DNA from: Cupriavidus phytohabitans
GTDB lineage: Bacteria; Pseudomonadota; Gammaproteobacteria; Burkholderiales; Burkholderiaceae
Reading direction: 5' to 3'
Assembly: GCF_000426345.1 (NCBI RefSeq)
Contig: NZ_AUFE01000007.1
Coordinates: 1 to 64,000, forward strand
Length of the DNA stretch: 64,000 nt
Below the pieces are notes generated by a model. That model was not told where the DNA came from and ran no database searches. It saw only the letters and a program-made list of their open reading frames with translations. Positions 33,735 to 45,555 of the stretch are shown here, one piece after another (the first letter of the stretch is position 1; each line of letters starts with the position of its first letter). The position numbers were made by a program, and so were the translations under genes.

Positions 33735-35666
33735 TCACGCAATCTGCTCGATCTGCTCCTGCAGCTCCAGCCACTTCTCTTCCAGCGTCTCCAGCTCGCC
33801 ATTGACCTCGCCCTGGCGCTTCAGCATCTCCATCAGCTTCGCCTTGTTGGCTTCGGCATAGCTCGATTCATCGGCCATGAACCGGTCGATCTCTTCCTTG
33901 GCGGATTGCAGCACCGCCATCCGCTTCTCGACCTTTTCCAGCTCCTTCGTCAGCGGCTTGCGCAACGCCGACAGGCGCTGGCGCTCATCCGCCTCGGCGC
34001 GGCGCTGGTCCTTGCGGTTGACCGTGGCGGCATCGCCACTGTTCTCAGCCAGGTGCGCGGCCGTGGCGGCATTGCGCTTGGCGGCGGCCTGCTGCAGCAG
34101 CCAGTCGCGGTAGTCGTCCAGGTCGCCGTCGAAGGGCTTGATGGTGCCGTCCGCGACCAGCATGAACTGGTCGGCGGTGGCGCGCAGCAGGTGGCGGTCG
34201 TGCGAGACCAGGATCAGCGTGCCTTCAAACTGCGCCAGCGCCATGGTCAGCGCCTCGCGGGTATCGAGGTCGAGGTGGTTGGTCGGTTCGTCGAGCAGCA
34301 GCAGGTTGGGCTTCTGCCAGACGATCAGCGACAGCGCCAGGCGTGCCTTTTCGCCGCCGGAGAACGGCTCGATCGGTGACGTGGCCATGTCGCCGCGGAA
34401 ATTGAAGCTGCCGAGGAAGTCGCGCAGCTCCTGCTCGCGCACGTCAGGTGCCAGGCGTGCCAGGTGCTGCAGCGGCGAGTCGTGGTCGCGCAGTGTCTCG
34501 AGCTGGTGCTGCGCGAAGTAGCCGATCTGCAGTCCCTTGCCCAGGCGCAGCGTGCCGGTCATCGGATCCTGCGTGCCGGCCAGCGTCTTGACCAGCGTCG
34601 ACTTGCCCTGGCCGTTGGCGCCAAGCAGGCCGATGCGCTGGCCATTCTGGATCGACAGCGCCAGGTTGTGCAGGATGGTGACCGGCGGCTCGGCCTCGGC
34701 GTAGCCGCAATCGACGCCGTCGAGCACCATCATCGGGTTGGGCGCGGCATCGGGCTCGCGGAACTCGAAGGCAAAGCCGGCGGCGACGTGCACCGGCGCG
34801 AGCCGCTCCATCTTCTCCAGCGCCTTGACCCGGCTCTGCGCCTGGCGCGCCTTGGTCGCCTTGGCCTTGAAGCGCGTGATGAACGACTCCAGGTGCGCGA
34901 TTTCCTTCTGCTGGCGCGCGTAGGCGGCCTGCTGCTGTGCCATCTGCTGCAGCCGCAGGGTCTCGAACAGCGTGTAGTTGCCGCCATAGCGGCGCAGCTG
35001 CTGGTTCTCGATATGCACGGTGACGTTGCAGATCGCGTCGAGGAATTCGCGGTCGTGCGAAATCATCACCAGCGTGCCCGGGTAGCGTGCCAGCCAGTCT
35101 TCCAGCCAGACGATGGCGTCCAGGTCCAGGTGGTTGGTCGGTTCGTCGAGCAGCAGCAGGTCGGACGGGCACATCAGCGCCTGCGCCAGGTTCAGACGCA
35201 TGCGCCAGCCGCCGGAGAACGACGATACCGGCTGCGTTACCTGGGGCAGCGTAAAGCCGAGGCCCAGCAGCAGCGCTTCGGCGCGCGCGGGAGCCGTGTA
35301 GCCGTCGGCATCGGCATAGGCGGCGTGGGCTTCGCCTTCGGCGGTGCCGTCGCCGCTGGCCTGTGCGGCCGCGATGGCGGCTTCGATCTCGCGCAAGCGG
35401 GTGTCGCCGTCGATCACGTACTCGACCGCGCTGCGGCTGACCGCCGGCGTTTCCTGCGCCACATGCGCGACGCGCCATTGCGCCGGAACGCTGACATCGC
35501 CGCCGTCCGGATGCAGCTCGCCCCGCAGCAGCGCGAACAGCGTCGACTTGCCGCTGCCGTTGGCGCCGACAAGGCCCACGCGCTCGCCCGGGTTGAGCGT
35601 CACGCTGGTGTGGTCGAACAGCACCTTGGTGCCGCGCTGGAGGACAAGCTGGTCGATTCGGATCAC
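33735..35666 (-). CDS. ABC-F family ATPase (YheS-like)
   Basis: A 643-residue cytosolic protein with two ABC cassettes and no membrane segments. Walker A GANGSGKSTL and GANGQGKSTL, signatures FSGGWRMRL and FSGGEKARL, Walker B LLLLDEPTNHLDLD in both halves, an ABC-F interdomain linker (YARQQKEIAHLESFITRFKA), and a C-terminal Lys/Glu-rich coiled coil (about 555-640). The layout fits YheS, a translation factor acting at the ribosomal E site. I start at the GTG at 35664-35666 (MIRIDQLVLQRG), where the family begins; upstream codons are unconserved. Confidence 0.93.
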   Translation of the reverse strand: MIRIDQLVLQRGTKVLFDHTSVTLNPGERVGLVGANGSGKSTLFALLRGELHPDGGDVSVPAQWRVAHVAQETPAVSRSAVEYVIDGDTRLREIEAAIAAAQASGDGTAEGEAHAAYADADGYTAPARAEALLLGLGFTLPQVTQPVSSFSGGWRMRLNLAQALMCPSDLLLLDEPTNHLDLDAIVWLEDWLARYPGTLVMISHDREFLDAICNVTVHIENQQLRRYGGNYTLFETLRLQQMAQQQAAYARQQKEIAHLESFITRFKAKATKARQAQSRVKALEKMERLAPVHVAAGFAFEFREPDAAPNPMMVLDGVDCGYAEAEPPVTILHNLALSIQNGQRIGLLGANGQGKSTLVKTLAGTQDPMTGTLRLGKGLQIGYFAQHQLETLRDHDSPLQHLARLAPDVREQELRDFLGSFNFRGDMATSPIEPFSGGEKARLALSLIVWQKPNLLLLDEPTNHLDLDTREALTMALAQFEGTLILVSHDRHLLRATADQFMLVADGTIKPFDGDLDDYRDWLLQQAAAKRNAATAAHLAENSGDAATVNRKDQRRAEADERQRLSALRKPLTKELEKVEKRMAVLQSAKEEIDRFMADESSYAEANKAKLMEMLKRQGEVNGELETLEEKWLELQEQIEQIA

Positions 35667-35970
35667 GTGCGGGGAAACTTCTGAACGGGAACGGGCAACT
35701 ACGCGGAAAAGCCGGCCAAGGCGGGTTGGCGGCGCTGGCCGGCATTGTAGCGTTTCCGGTGCGGGGCATGCCCGCGAATGGCGAAATGCCAGAAATGCCG
35801 CGGCATTGCGCACCGCCCCGGTGCGCCGCATGGCGGTCGGCGCTAGGGATTACCCTCGAATATCCAAAACTCTATTTTCTTTGTGGGTGGGTTGAGTGTA
35901 AATTCATTTTCACAAGTTTTTCAGAATGTAACCGGCAGCGTCGCCCACGCGAACGCCATCCCGACCCGAC
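35667..35970. other. Divergent promoter region of the ABC-F gene and the RpiR operon
   Basis: No gene is visible. The right half (about 35850-35930) is AT-rich compared with its surroundings and contains the palindrome at 35896-35913, the likely control region of the RpiR/peptide operon. Confidence 0.5.
35896..35913. promoter_or_regulatory. Candidate RpiR operator
   Basis: GTGTAAATTCATTTTCAC is an 18-bp palindrome with a single mismatched pair (positions four and fifteen), centred about 67 bases upstream of the RpiR-family start codon. Its location fits an autoregulatory site for the operon. Confidence 0.45.
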
Positions 35971-36936
35971 ATGACCCAAGGCCATTCGATCTCCGACCGC
36001 ATCGCGCGCAGCCTGCCCACGCTGACGCCGGCGCACCGCCGCATGGCGGAATACGTGCTGGCCAACCTGTTCCGCGCGGCTACGATGCGCATCGACGAAT
36101 TTGCCGCGGCGGTGGACGTGTCGGTGGCCACCGCCAACCGCTTCGCGCGGGCGCTGGGATTCGACGGCTATCCGCAGTTCCGTACCGAGCTGGTGCGCGG
36201 CTTCGAGGCCACGCTCGCGCCGGTCGAGCGGCTGCGCAGCGAACTGGAACGGCCCGCGACCGTGGCTGAAGTGTTCGCCGCCTCGCTCGAGGATGCGGCG
36301 GCCAATGCCGAAGCCACGCGGCGCGGCATTGACGCGCAGGCATGCGAGCGTGCGGTCTCGGCGATCCTGGGGGCGCAGCGCGTCTACGTGGCGGGCTTCG
36401 GCGCCAGCGGCTTTCTGGCCGGCCTGCTGCAGCACGGGCTGGAAATGTATTGCCGCATGGTTACCTCGGTCGCCGGCGCCGGCGGTGCCTCGCACGCGGC
36501 GCGCCAACTGTTCAAGCTGCAGCCGAGCGACTTGCTGATCGTGATCGCCTTCCCGCGCTATGTGACCGACACCATCGAACTGGCGCAGCGCGTCAGGGCG
36601 CACGGCGGCCGCGTGCTGGCGCTGACCGACGGGCCGACCTCGCCGCTGGCGCCGCTGGCCGATATCGCGCTGTACGCGCAGGCCGCCAACCGGCTCTCTG
36701 CCAACTCCGATGCGACCGTGCTGGCGCTGATCGAAGCGCTGTGCGGGGCGGTCGCGCACCGCGCCGAGCGGCCGGTCAAGGCCGCCGCCGAAATGACCGA
36801 ATTCCTGCTGCCGTGGCTCTATGGCACGCCGGGCGCCGAACGCGCCGGCCGTGCCGGGCCAGCCGGACCGCAGCCGACCGAAGCGCAGGCGGCGGGCACC
36901 ACGCGCCGCCGCGCGTCCAACCTGAAGAAGTCCTGA
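35971..36936 (+). CDS. MurR/RpiR-family transcriptional regulator
   Basis: A 321-residue regulator with an N-terminal RpiR helix-turn-helix (LTPAHRRMAEYVLANLFRAA, then DVSVATANRFARALGFDGY) and a C-terminal SIS domain (about 125-270; YVAGFGASGFLAGLLQHGLE, VIAFPRYVTDTIELAQR). SIS domains bind phosphosugars, but many RpiR members near transporters sense other ligands. It is the first gene of the plus-strand run into iaaA-gsiABCD and two peptidases, which it probably represses or activates. Start taken at the ATG at 35971. Confidence 0.92.
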   Translation: MTQGHSISDRIARSLPTLTPAHRRMAEYVLANLFRAATMRIDEFAAAVDVSVATANRFARALGFDGYPQFRTELVRGFEATLAPVERLRSELERPATVAEVFAASLEDAAANAEATRRGIDAQACERAVSAILGAQRVYVAGFGASGFLAGLLQHGLEMYCRMVTSVAGAGGASHAARQLFKLQPSDLLIVIAFPRYVTDTIELAQRVRAHGGRVLALTDGPTSPLAPLADIALYAQAANRLSANSDATVLALIEALCGAVAHRAERPVKAAAEMTEFLLPWLYGTPGAERAGRAGPAGPQPTEAQAAGTTRRRASNLKKS

Positions 36937-36944
36937 ACCATCCC

Positions 36945-37913
36945 ATGCAGCAAGCAGTCATTGCCATCCACGGCGGCGCCGGCACCATCACCCGCGAGGC
37001 GATGGATCCCGCGCGCGAACGCGAATACACCGAGGCGCTGGAACACGTGCTGCGGGCCGGCCAGCGCATCCTGGCCGACGGCGGCAACGCGCTCGATGCC
37101 GTGACCGAGGCCGTGCGCCTGCTGGAGGAATGCCCGCTGTTCAATGCGGGCAAGGGCGCCGTGCTGACCCATGCCGGCACCTATGAACTCGACGCGGCGG
37201 TGATGGACGGCGCCACCCGCGATGCCGGCGCGGTGGCCTGCGTCACGCGCCTGCGCAACCCGGTGCTGGCCGCGCGCGCGGTGCTCGATCACAGCGAGCA
37301 TGTGCTGTTTGCCGGCGCCGGCGCGGAGGCCTTCGCCGCCGCACAAGGGCTGGAACTGGTGGAGCAGGAATACTACTTCACGCAGGCACGCCACGAACAA
37401 TGGCAGCGCGCACGCGGTACCGCCGGCATGGCGCTGCTCGACCATGATGCCGCCGCACTGGGGGCACGGAACGTGCCGGCCGACCCGATCGATCCGGACA
37501 GCAAGTTCGGCACCGTTGGCGCGGTGGCGTGCGACAGCCGCGGCAACCTCGCCGCGGCGACCTCTACCGGCGGCGTGACCAACAAGAAGGTGGGGCGCGT
37601 CGGCGATACCCCGGTCATTGGTGCGGGCTGCTATGCCGACGACGTGGTGGCAGTGTCCGCCACCGGCACTGGCGAGATGTTTATCCGCACCGTGGCCGCT
37701 CACGATGTCTCGGCGCAGATGCGCTATGCCGGCCTGTCGCTGGAAGAATCGGCACGGCGCGTGGTGATGGAAAAACTGGTCGCCATCGAAGGCCGGGGCG
37801 GACTGATCGCGGTAGACCGCGCCGGCAACGTCACGCTGCCGTTCAACACCGAAGGCATGTACCGCGGCTTTGCCCGCGTGGGCGAGGCGGTCAGCGTCTC
37901 GATCTACGGCTGA
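36945..37913 (+). CDS. iaaA: Isoaspartyl peptidase/L-asparaginase (Ntn-hydrolase)
   Basis: A 322-residue precursor that cleaves itself to two chains. It starts QQAVIAIHGGAGTITREAMD and the autoprocessing site is SKFGTVGAVACD, Gly189-Thr190, with Thr190 becoming the nucleophile; GATRDAGAVACV and TGTGEMFIRTVAAHDVSA complete the site. It hydrolyses beta-aspartyl (isoaspartyl) dipeptides and asparagine. In E. coli iaaA likewise precedes gsiABCD. It starts eight bases after the regulator stop. Confidence 0.95.
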   Translation: MQQAVIAIHGGAGTITREAMDPAREREYTEALEHVLRAGQRILADGGNALDAVTEAVRLLEECPLFNAGKGAVLTHAGTYELDAAVMDGATRDAGAVACVTRLRNPVLAARAVLDHSEHVLFAGAGAEAFAAAQGLELVEQEYYFTQARHEQWQRARGTAGMALLDHDAAALGARNVPADPIDPDSKFGTVGAVACDSRGNLAAATSTGGVTNKKVGRVGDTPVIGAGCYADDVVAVSATGTGEMFIRTVAAHDVSAQMRYAGLSLEESARRVVMEKLVAIEGRGGLIAVDRAGNVTLPFNTEGMYRGFARVGEAVSVSIYG

Positions 37914-37962
37914 TCCCCGCATCCGCCAGTCCTGAGCATCACGCAGCAAACAAGGAGTTCCA

Positions 37963-39867
<1,905 letters not shown>

Positions 39868-39895
39868 AACGGAAGTCAATCCAAGGAGAATCGAG

Positions 39896-41452
39896 ATGTC
39901 TGCACGGATGGTTTCGCCCAGGCTGCTGGCCGGGCTGCTCATGGCTGGCGCGATGGGCGCGCTGGCGCCGGTGTCCGCCTTTGCCGCCAAGGACGCGGTG
40001 ATGGCTGTCGCTTCCACGTTCACCACGCTGGACCCGTACGACGCCAACGACACGCTGTCGCAGGCCGTGTCCAAGAGCTTCTACCAAGGCTTGTTCGGCA
40101 TGGACAAGGACATGAAACTGGTCAACGTGCTGGCCGAGAGCTATGACGTCAGCAAGGACGGCCTCGCCTATACCATCAAGCTGAAAAAGGGCGTCAAGTT
40201 CCACGATGGCAGCGCGTTCGACGCCGCCGCGGTCAAGGCCAACCTGGACCGCGTGACCAACCCGGCCAACAAGCTCAAGCGCTATACGCTGTTCAACCGC
40301 GTCGCCAGGACCGACGTGGTCGATGCCAATACCGTCAAGGTCACGCTGAAGGAGCCGTTCTCGCCGTTCATCAACGTGCTGGCGCATCCGTCTGCGGTGA
40401 TGATCTCGCCGGCCGCGCTGCAAAAGTACGGCAAGGAGATTGCCTTCCATCCGGTCGGCACCGGCCCGTTCGAGTTCGTCGAGTGGAAGCAGCCCGATCA
40501 CCTGAAGGGCAAGAAGTTCGCCGGCTACTGGAAGACCGGCTACCCGAAGATCGACACCATCACCTGGAAGCCGGTGGTCGACAACAACACGCGCGCCGCC
40601 GTGATGCAGACCGGCGAGGCGGACTTTGCCTTCAGCATCCCGTTCGAGCAGGCCGCGGTGCTGAAGAACAGCGCCAAGGTCGAGCTGATCGCGTCGTCGT
40701 CGATCATCCAGCGCTACCTGAGCCTGAACACCATGGTCAAGCCATTCAACGACCCCAAGGTGCGCCAGGCCATCAACTACGCGATCAACAAGGATGCACT
40801 GGCCAAGGTGGCGTTTGCTGGCTACGCGGTGCCGGCCGAGGGCGTGGTGCCGCCGGGCGTGGACTATGCCGAGAAGCTCGGCCCGTGGCCGTATGACCCG
40901 GCCAGGGCGCGCGCGCTGCTGAAGGAAGCCGGCTACCCGAACGGCTTCGAGACCACGCTGTGGTCGGCCTACAACCACACCACCGCGCAGAAGGTGATCC
41001 AGTTCGTGCAGCAGCAGCTGCAGCAGGTCGGCATCAAGGCGCAGGTGCAGGCGCTGGAAGCCGGGCAGCGCGTGGAGAAGGTTGAAAGCGTGCAGAAGCC
41101 GGAAGACGCCGGTGTGCGCATCTACTACATCGGCTGGTCGTCGTCGACCGGTGAATCGGACTGGGCGCTGCGTCCGCTGCTGGCTTCTGAGTCGATGCCG
41201 CCCAAGCTGCTGAACACCGCCTACTACAAGAACGACCAGGTCGATGCGGATATCGCCGGCGCGCTGCGTACCACGGACCGCGGCGAGAAGGCCCGCCTGT
41301 ACAAGGACGCCCAGGAACGCATCTGGAAGGATGCCCCGTGGGCCTTCCTGGTGACGGAGAAGGTGCTGTTCGCGCGCAGCAAGCGGCTGGCTGGGGCGTA
41401 TGTGATGCCGGACGGGTCGTTTAATTTTGATGAGATTGATATCAAGCAGTGA
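39896..41452 (+). CDS. gsiB: Periplasmic peptide-binding protein GsiB
   Basis: A 518-residue SBP family 5 protein with signal peptide [20 protein letters not shown]... cleaved after AFA. Family segments: [20 protein letters not shown] at the mature start, [20 protein letters not shown] and [11 protein letters not shown]. An AAGGAGA site precedes the ATG at 39896. It selects the ligand for GsiACD; glutathione is the E. coli substrate, but peptidases in this operon suggest other peptides. It is followed by a repeat of about 115 bases before gsiC. Confidence 0.94.
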   Translation: MSARMVSPRLLAGLLMAGAMGALAPVSAFAAKDAVMAVASTFTTLDPYDANDTLSQAVSKSFYQGLFGMDKDMKLVNVLAESYDVSKDGLAYTIKLKKGVKFHDGSAFDAAAVKANLDRVTNPANKLKRYTLFNRVARTDVVDANTVKVTLKEPFSPFINVLAHPSAVMISPAALQKYGKEIAFHPVGTGPFEFVEWKQPDHLKGKKFAGYWKTGYPKIDTITWKPVVDNNTRAAVMQTGEADFAFSIPFEQAAVLKNSAKVELIASSSIIQRYLSLNTMVKPFNDPKVRQAINYAINKDALAKVAFAGYAVPAEGVVPPGVDYAEKLGPWPYDPARARALLKEAGYPNGFETTLWSAYNHTTAQKVIQFVQQQLQQVGIKAQVQALEAGQRVEKVESVQKPEDAGVRIYYIGWSSSTGESDWALRPLLASESMPPKLLNTAYYKNDQVDADIAGALRTTDRGEKARLYKDAQERIWKDAPWAFLVTEKVLFARSKRLAGAYVMPDGSFNFDEIDIKQ

Positions 41453-41490
41453 GGGGTGAAGCGAAGGGCGGGACTTCGTTGAGGTGCCGG

Positions 41491-41606
41491 CCCTCACCCC
41501 CGCCCCTCTCCCGCGCGCGGGAGAGGGGAGAACACAACGGGTCGTTCCAGCTCCGGCGATTTGCTCCCCTCTCCCGCATGCGGGAGAGGGGCCCGGGGGT
41601 GAGGGC
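41491..41606. repeat. Nested inverted repeat (REP-like) between gsiB and gsiC
   Basis: Two perfect hairpins, CCCCTCTCCCGC/GCGGGAGAGGGG at 41503-41528 and a palindrome of CCCCTCTCCCGCAT at 41566-41591, are flanked by outer arms CCCTCACCCCC (41491-41501) and GGGGGTGAGGG (near 41596-41606), so the whole can also fold into one long structure. It fills most of the 301-base gap in the operon. Such repeats in operons stabilise upstream mRNA or damp downstream expression. A related copy lies at 62433-62485. Confidence 0.75.
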
Positions 41607-41753
41607 GGGCGCGGGCAGTACTCCAGCCGCCTCAAGGACCCTGACCCAACGAGCAGCAAAGCAGCAAGCCGACACAAGGCCGCCGGCCCGCGACGCGGGG
41701 TTCGCAGGCGGGCGGCCCGCGGCCTCGCTTGCTGTCATTCATTCTGGTGCTTC

Positions 41754-42674
41754 ATGCTGAACTACTTCCTCAAACGAGTGCTGGGCGTGATCCCCACGCT
41801 GCTGATCGTGGCAGTGCTGGTGTTCCTGTTCGTCCACCTGCTGCCGGGCGATCCCGCGCGGCTCGCGGCGGGCCCCGAGGCCGACTCGGCCACGGTCGAA
41901 CTGGTGCGCAAGGATCTGGGCCTGGACCGGCCCATGCACGAGCAGTTCGTCAACTTCTTCTCCAACGCGCTGCGCGGCGAATTCGGCCATTCGCTGCGTA
42001 CCAAGCGCCCGGTGAGCGAGGAGATTGGCGACCGCTTCATGCCGACGCTGCTGCTGACGGTGGCGTCGATGGCGTGGGCGGTGGTGTTCGGCATGGCGAT
42101 TGGCATCGGCTCGGCGGTGTGGCGCAACCGCTGGCCGGACCGCTTCGGCATGACGCTGGCCGTATCGGGGATTTCGTTCCCCGCCTTTGCGCTGGGCATG
42201 CTGCTGATGGAGGTGTTCTCCGTGCAGCTGGGCTGGCTGCCCTCGATCGGCGCCGACAGCTGGAAGCATTACGTGCTGCCGTCGATCACGCTCGGCGCCG
42301 CGGTGGCGGCGGTCATGGCGCGCTTTACCCGCGCCTCGTTCGTCGAGGTGCTGCAGGAAGACTTTATCCGCACCGCCCGCGCCAAGGGCGTGCGCGAGAC
42401 GGTGGTGGTGGCCAAGCATGGCCTGCGCAACGCCATGATCCCGGTGGTGACGATGATGGGCCTGCAGTTCGGCTTCCTGCTGGGTGGCTCGATCGTGGTC
42501 GAGAAAGTGTTCAACTGGCCGGGTCTCGGCCGCCTGCTGGTCGATGCCGTCGAGATGCGCGACTACCCGGTGATCCAGGCCGAGGTGCTGCTGTTCTCGC
42601 TCGAATTCATCCTGATCAACCTGGTGGTGGACATGCTCTACACCGTGATCAACCCAACCATCCGCTACAAGTGA
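41754..42674 (+). CDS. gsiC: Peptide ABC transporter permease GsiC
   Basis: A 306-residue inner-membrane permease of the oligopeptide (DppB) type with six TM segments. It starts [20 protein letters not shown], has the LLPGDPA motif after TM1 and the EAA-like cytoplasmic loop [20 protein letters not shown]. It pairs with GsiD. The ATG at 41754-41756 lies 147 bases beyond the repeat; no strong ribosome binding site is seen. Confidence 0.94.
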   Translation: MLNYFLKRVLGVIPTLLIVAVLVFLFVHLLPGDPARLAAGPEADSATVELVRKDLGLDRPMHEQFVNFFSNALRGEFGHSLRTKRPVSEEIGDRFMPTLLLTVASMAWAVVFGMAIGIGSAVWRNRWPDRFGMTLAVSGISFPAFALGMLLMEVFSVQLGWLPSIGADSWKHYVLPSITLGAAVAAVMARFTRASFVEVLQEDFIRTARAKGVRETVVVAKHGLRNAMIPVVTMMGLQFGFLLGGSIVVEKVFNWPGLGRLLVDAVEMRDYPVIQAEVLLFSLEFILINLVVDMLYTVINPTIRYK

Positions 42675-42681
42675 GGCCGGC

Positions 42682-43596
42682 ATGACTGAGCTTTCCACGC
42701 CCGCCGCAAGCGAAGCGGCACCCGCCACCGCTCCCGTGCCGGAAGCCGTGCGCACGCCCTGGACCGAGTTCTGGCGCAAATTCCGCAAGCAGCACCTGGC
42801 GCTGGGCGCCGGCGTGTTCGTGCTGCTGCTGGTGCTGGTCGCCATCCTGGCGCCGCATATCGTGCCGTACGACCCCGAGAATTTCTTCGACTACGACGCG
42901 CTCAACGCCGGCCCGTCGGCCGCGCACTGGATGGGCGTCGATTCGCTCGGGCGCGATATCTTCAGCCGCATCCTGGCCGGCACGCGCATCTCGCTGGCGG
43001 CGGGCTTCCTGTCAGTGATCATCGGCGCGGTGATCGGCACCGTGCTGGGCCTGCTGGCCGGCTACTACGAGGGCTGGTGGGACCGCATCGTGATGCGGAT
43101 CTCCGACGTGCTCTTCGCCTTCCCGGGCATCCTGCTGGCGATCGGCATCGTTGCCATCCTCGGCAATGGCATGACTAACGTGATCTTTGCCGTGGCGATC
43201 TTCAGCATTCCGGCCTTCGCGCGGCTGGTGCGCGGCAATACGCTGATGCTGAAGCGGCTGACTTATGTCGAGGCCGCGCGCAGCATCGGCGCGTCGGACT
43301 GGACCATCCTGATGCGCCATATCCTGCCGGGCACGGTGTCGTCGATCGTGGTGTATTTCTCGATGCGGATCGGCACGTCGATCATCACCGCGGCCAGCCT
43401 GTCGTTCCTGGGGCTGGGCGCGCAGCCGCCCACGCCGGAGTGGGGCGCGATGCTGAACGAGGCGCGCGCCGACATGGTGACCGCGCCGCACGTGGCGATC
43501 TTCCCGAGCCTGGCGATCTTCCTGACGGTTCTGGCGTTCAACCTGCTTGGCGACGGCCTGCGCGACGCGCTGGATCCCAAGATCGACCGCCGGTGA
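42682..43596 (+). CDS. gsiD: Peptide ABC transporter permease GsiD
   Basis: A 304-residue permease of the DppC type: Ala/Pro-rich start, [22 protein letters not shown]1, [20 protein letters not shown] before TM2, and the EAA loop [20 protein letters not shown]. It starts seven bases after gsi[22 protein letters not shown] segment and C-terminal [14 protein letters not shown] are family-typical. Confidence 0.94.
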   Translation: MTELSTPAASEAAPATAPVPEAVRTPWTEFWRKFRKQHLALGAGVFVLLLVLVAILAPHIVPYDPENFFDYDALNAGPSAAHWMGVDSLGRDIFSRILAGTRISLAAGFLSVIIGAVIGTVLGLLAGYYEGWWDRIVMRISDVLFAFPGILLAIGIVAILGNGMTNVIFAVAIFSIPAFARLVRGNTLMLKRLTYVEAARSIGASDWTILMRHILPGTVSSIVVYFSMRIGTSIITAASLSFLGLGAQPPTPEWGAMLNEARADMVTAPHVAIFPSLAIFLTVLAFNLLGDGLRDALDPKIDRR

Positions 43597-43599
43597 GCC

Positions 43600-44655
43600 A
43601 TGCAGACATCGACGCAGGGCGTGCCGCGTATCGGCAGCCTGCCGGCCGGGCAGCGCGACAGCATCGCCGACGTGCCAGGGGTGACCGTGGGCCACTGCAC
43701 GCTGGCGCAGGATGCGGTGCAGACCGGCGTCACCGTGATCCGCCCGCACGGCGGTGACCTGTATCGCGACAAGGTGCCCGCGGCGGCCACCGTGCTTAAC
43801 GGCTTCGGCAAGAGCGTGGGGCTGGTGCAGCTGGACGAACTGGGCGTGCTGGAGACGCCGGTTGCGCTGACCAACACCTTCTCGGTCGGCGCCATGGCGC
43901 AGGCGCAGATCCGTGCCGCCGTCGCCGCCAACCCGGAGATCGGACGCGCATGGCCGACGGTCAATCCGCTGGTGTTCGAATGCAATGACGGCTACCTGAA
44001 CGATATCCAGCGCATGGCAGTGGACGGTAGCCACTATGACGCGGCGCTGGCCGCTGCCGGCCAGGACGTCGCGCAGGGCGCGATCGGCGCCGGGCGCGGC
44101 ATGTCGTCGTTCGGCGTCAAGGGCGGCATCGGCACGGCATCGCGCATCGCGCAGGGCTATCGTGTCGGCGCGCTGGTGCTGGCAAATTTCGGCACGCCGG
44201 AGTCGCTGACGCTGGCGGGCAGGCTGGTCGGGCCGCAGCTGGCGCAGCGCCTGGCGCAGCCCGACGCGGTGGCGCAGCCGCCGCTGCCTGAAAAAGGCTC
44301 GATCATCATGGTCGTGGCCACCGACGCGCCGCTGGACGCACGCCAGCTGCGCCGGATGTCGCTGCGCGCGGGTGCGGGGCTGGCGCGCACCGGCTCGGTG
44401 TTCGGGCACGGCTCGGGCGATATCGCGCTCGCCTTCTCGACCGCCTATACCGTCCCGCACCAGGCCGACCGCGCGATGCCTGCGGTCGCCATGCTCCACG
44501 AAACGCTGCTCGACCCGCTGTTCCGCGCCGCCGCGGACAGTGTCGAGCAGGCCATCGTCCATGCGCTCTGGCATGCGGCGACGGTGCAGGGCCGCGACGG
44601 CCATGCCCGCCGCGCCTTGCTGGAGGTCATGCCAGAACTGCGCCAATCCGCCTGA
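43600..44655 (+). CDS. S58 (P1) family aminopeptidase, DmpA/BapA-like
   Basis: A 351-residue Ntn-type hydrolase. The precursor should split at Gly233-Ser234 in EKGSIIMVVATDAPLD, Ser234 becoming the N-terminal nucleophile of the small chain; GAGRGMSSFGVKGGIGTASR and ECNDGYLND are family blocks. DmpA releases L- and some D-amino acids; BapA cuts beta-amino peptides. It starts three bases after gsiD, so its substrates are probably those imported by Gsi. It has no signal peptide and is cytosolic. Confidence 0.9.
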   Translation: MQTSTQGVPRIGSLPAGQRDSIADVPGVTVGHCTLAQDAVQTGVTVIRPHGGDLYRDKVPAAATVLNGFGKSVGLVQLDELGVLETPVALTNTFSVGAMAQAQIRAAVAANPEIGRAWPTVNPLVFECNDGYLNDIQRMAVDGSHYDAALAAAGQDVAQGAIGAGRGMSSFGVKGGIGTASRIAQGYRVGALVLANFGTPESLTLAGRLVGPQLAQRLAQPDAVAQPPLPEKGSIIMVVATDAPLDARQLRRMSLRAGAGLARTGSVFGHGSGDIALAFSTAYTVPHQADRAMPAVAMLHETLLDPLFRAAADSVEQAIVHALWHAATVQGRDGHARRALLEVMPELRQSA

Positions 44656-45473
44656 TGAAGATCCTGATTTCCACCGATATCGAGGGCGTCGCCGGCGTCT
44701 TCCACGCCGAGCAGACCCGCCCCGGCAGCGGCGAATATGAACGCGCCCGCGCCTGGATGAGCGCCGAGGCCAATGCCGCCGTCGCCGGCGCCTTTGCCGG
44801 CGGCGCCACCGAAGTGCTGGTCAACGACTCGCATGGCGGCTTCCGCAACCTGCTGCCGGACCAGATCGACCCGCGCGCGCGGCTGGTGCTCGGCAAGCCG
44901 CGCTACCTCGGCATGATGGCCGGCATCGAGGACGGTGCCGACGGCGTGCTGATGATCGGCTACCACGGCCGCGCGCAGAGCCGCGGCGTGCTGGCGCACA
45001 CCATCAACAGCGGCGCCTTCGCCCGGGTCTGGCTTAACGGCATGGAACTTGGCGAGGCCGGTCTCTACGGCGCGCTGGCCGGGGAACTGGGCGTGCCGGT
45101 GCTGATGGCCAGCGGTGACGACGTCTTCGTGCAGGAAACCCGGCCGCTGATGCCGTGGGCGCGCTTTGCCGAGACCAAGCGTGCCGGCGGCTTCGGCAGC
45201 GGCACCACGCTGTCGCCGGCGGCGGCGCGCGAGGCGATCCAGGCGGCCGTGGCCGAGGGCGTGCGCGGCGCGGCGCAGGCGCAATGCCTGCGGCTCGAAG
45301 CGCCGGTGAGCACCAGGCTGCAGACCCTGACGCCGGCCCATGCCGACCTGTTCTGCCAGTGGCCGACGCTGGAGCGCCTGGACGGCGTGACCCTGGGCTT
45401 CCAGGCCGACTCCGTGCAGGCCGCGGTACGCATGCTCAACTGCCTGTCGGCGATGTCGTTCATGCTGAAGTAG
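44655..45473 (+). CDS. M55-family D-aminopeptidase (DppA-like)
   Basis: A 272-residue zinc peptidase. Conserved DIEGVAGV (Asp8, Glu10 as metal ligands), VNDSHGG (about 53-59), IGYHGRA and NGMELGEAGLYGALAGELGVP match DppA, which releases D-amino acids from D-peptides. Its ATG overlaps the S58 gene stop (TGATG). Together with the S58 enzyme and IaaA it gives the operon three ways to open non-standard peptide bonds. Confidence 0.92.
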   Translation: MKILISTDIEGVAGVFHAEQTRPGSGEYERARAWMSAEANAAVAGAFAGGATEVLVNDSHGGFRNLLPDQIDPRARLVLGKPRYLGMMAGIEDGADGVLMIGYHGRAQSRGVLAHTINSGAFARVWLNGMELGEAGLYGALAGELGVPVLMASGDDVFVQETRPLMPWARFAETKRAGGFGSGTTLSPAAAREAIQAAVAEGVRGAAQAQCLRLEAPVSTRLQTLTPAHADLFCQWPTLERLDGVTLGFQADSVQAAVRMLNCLSAMSFMLK

Positions 45474-45555
45474 CGCCTGCCGGCAGCGGATCCTCCGGAT
45501 CGGCGACAATAGCGGGTCCGCAGCCAACCCAGCCAACCCGGCACTACGCATTCGC

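Noticed and set aside
41491..41606. CRISPR-like array
   Set aside because: Only two hairpin units in inverted nested order, with no regular spacers and no cas genes; better explained as REP-like elements.
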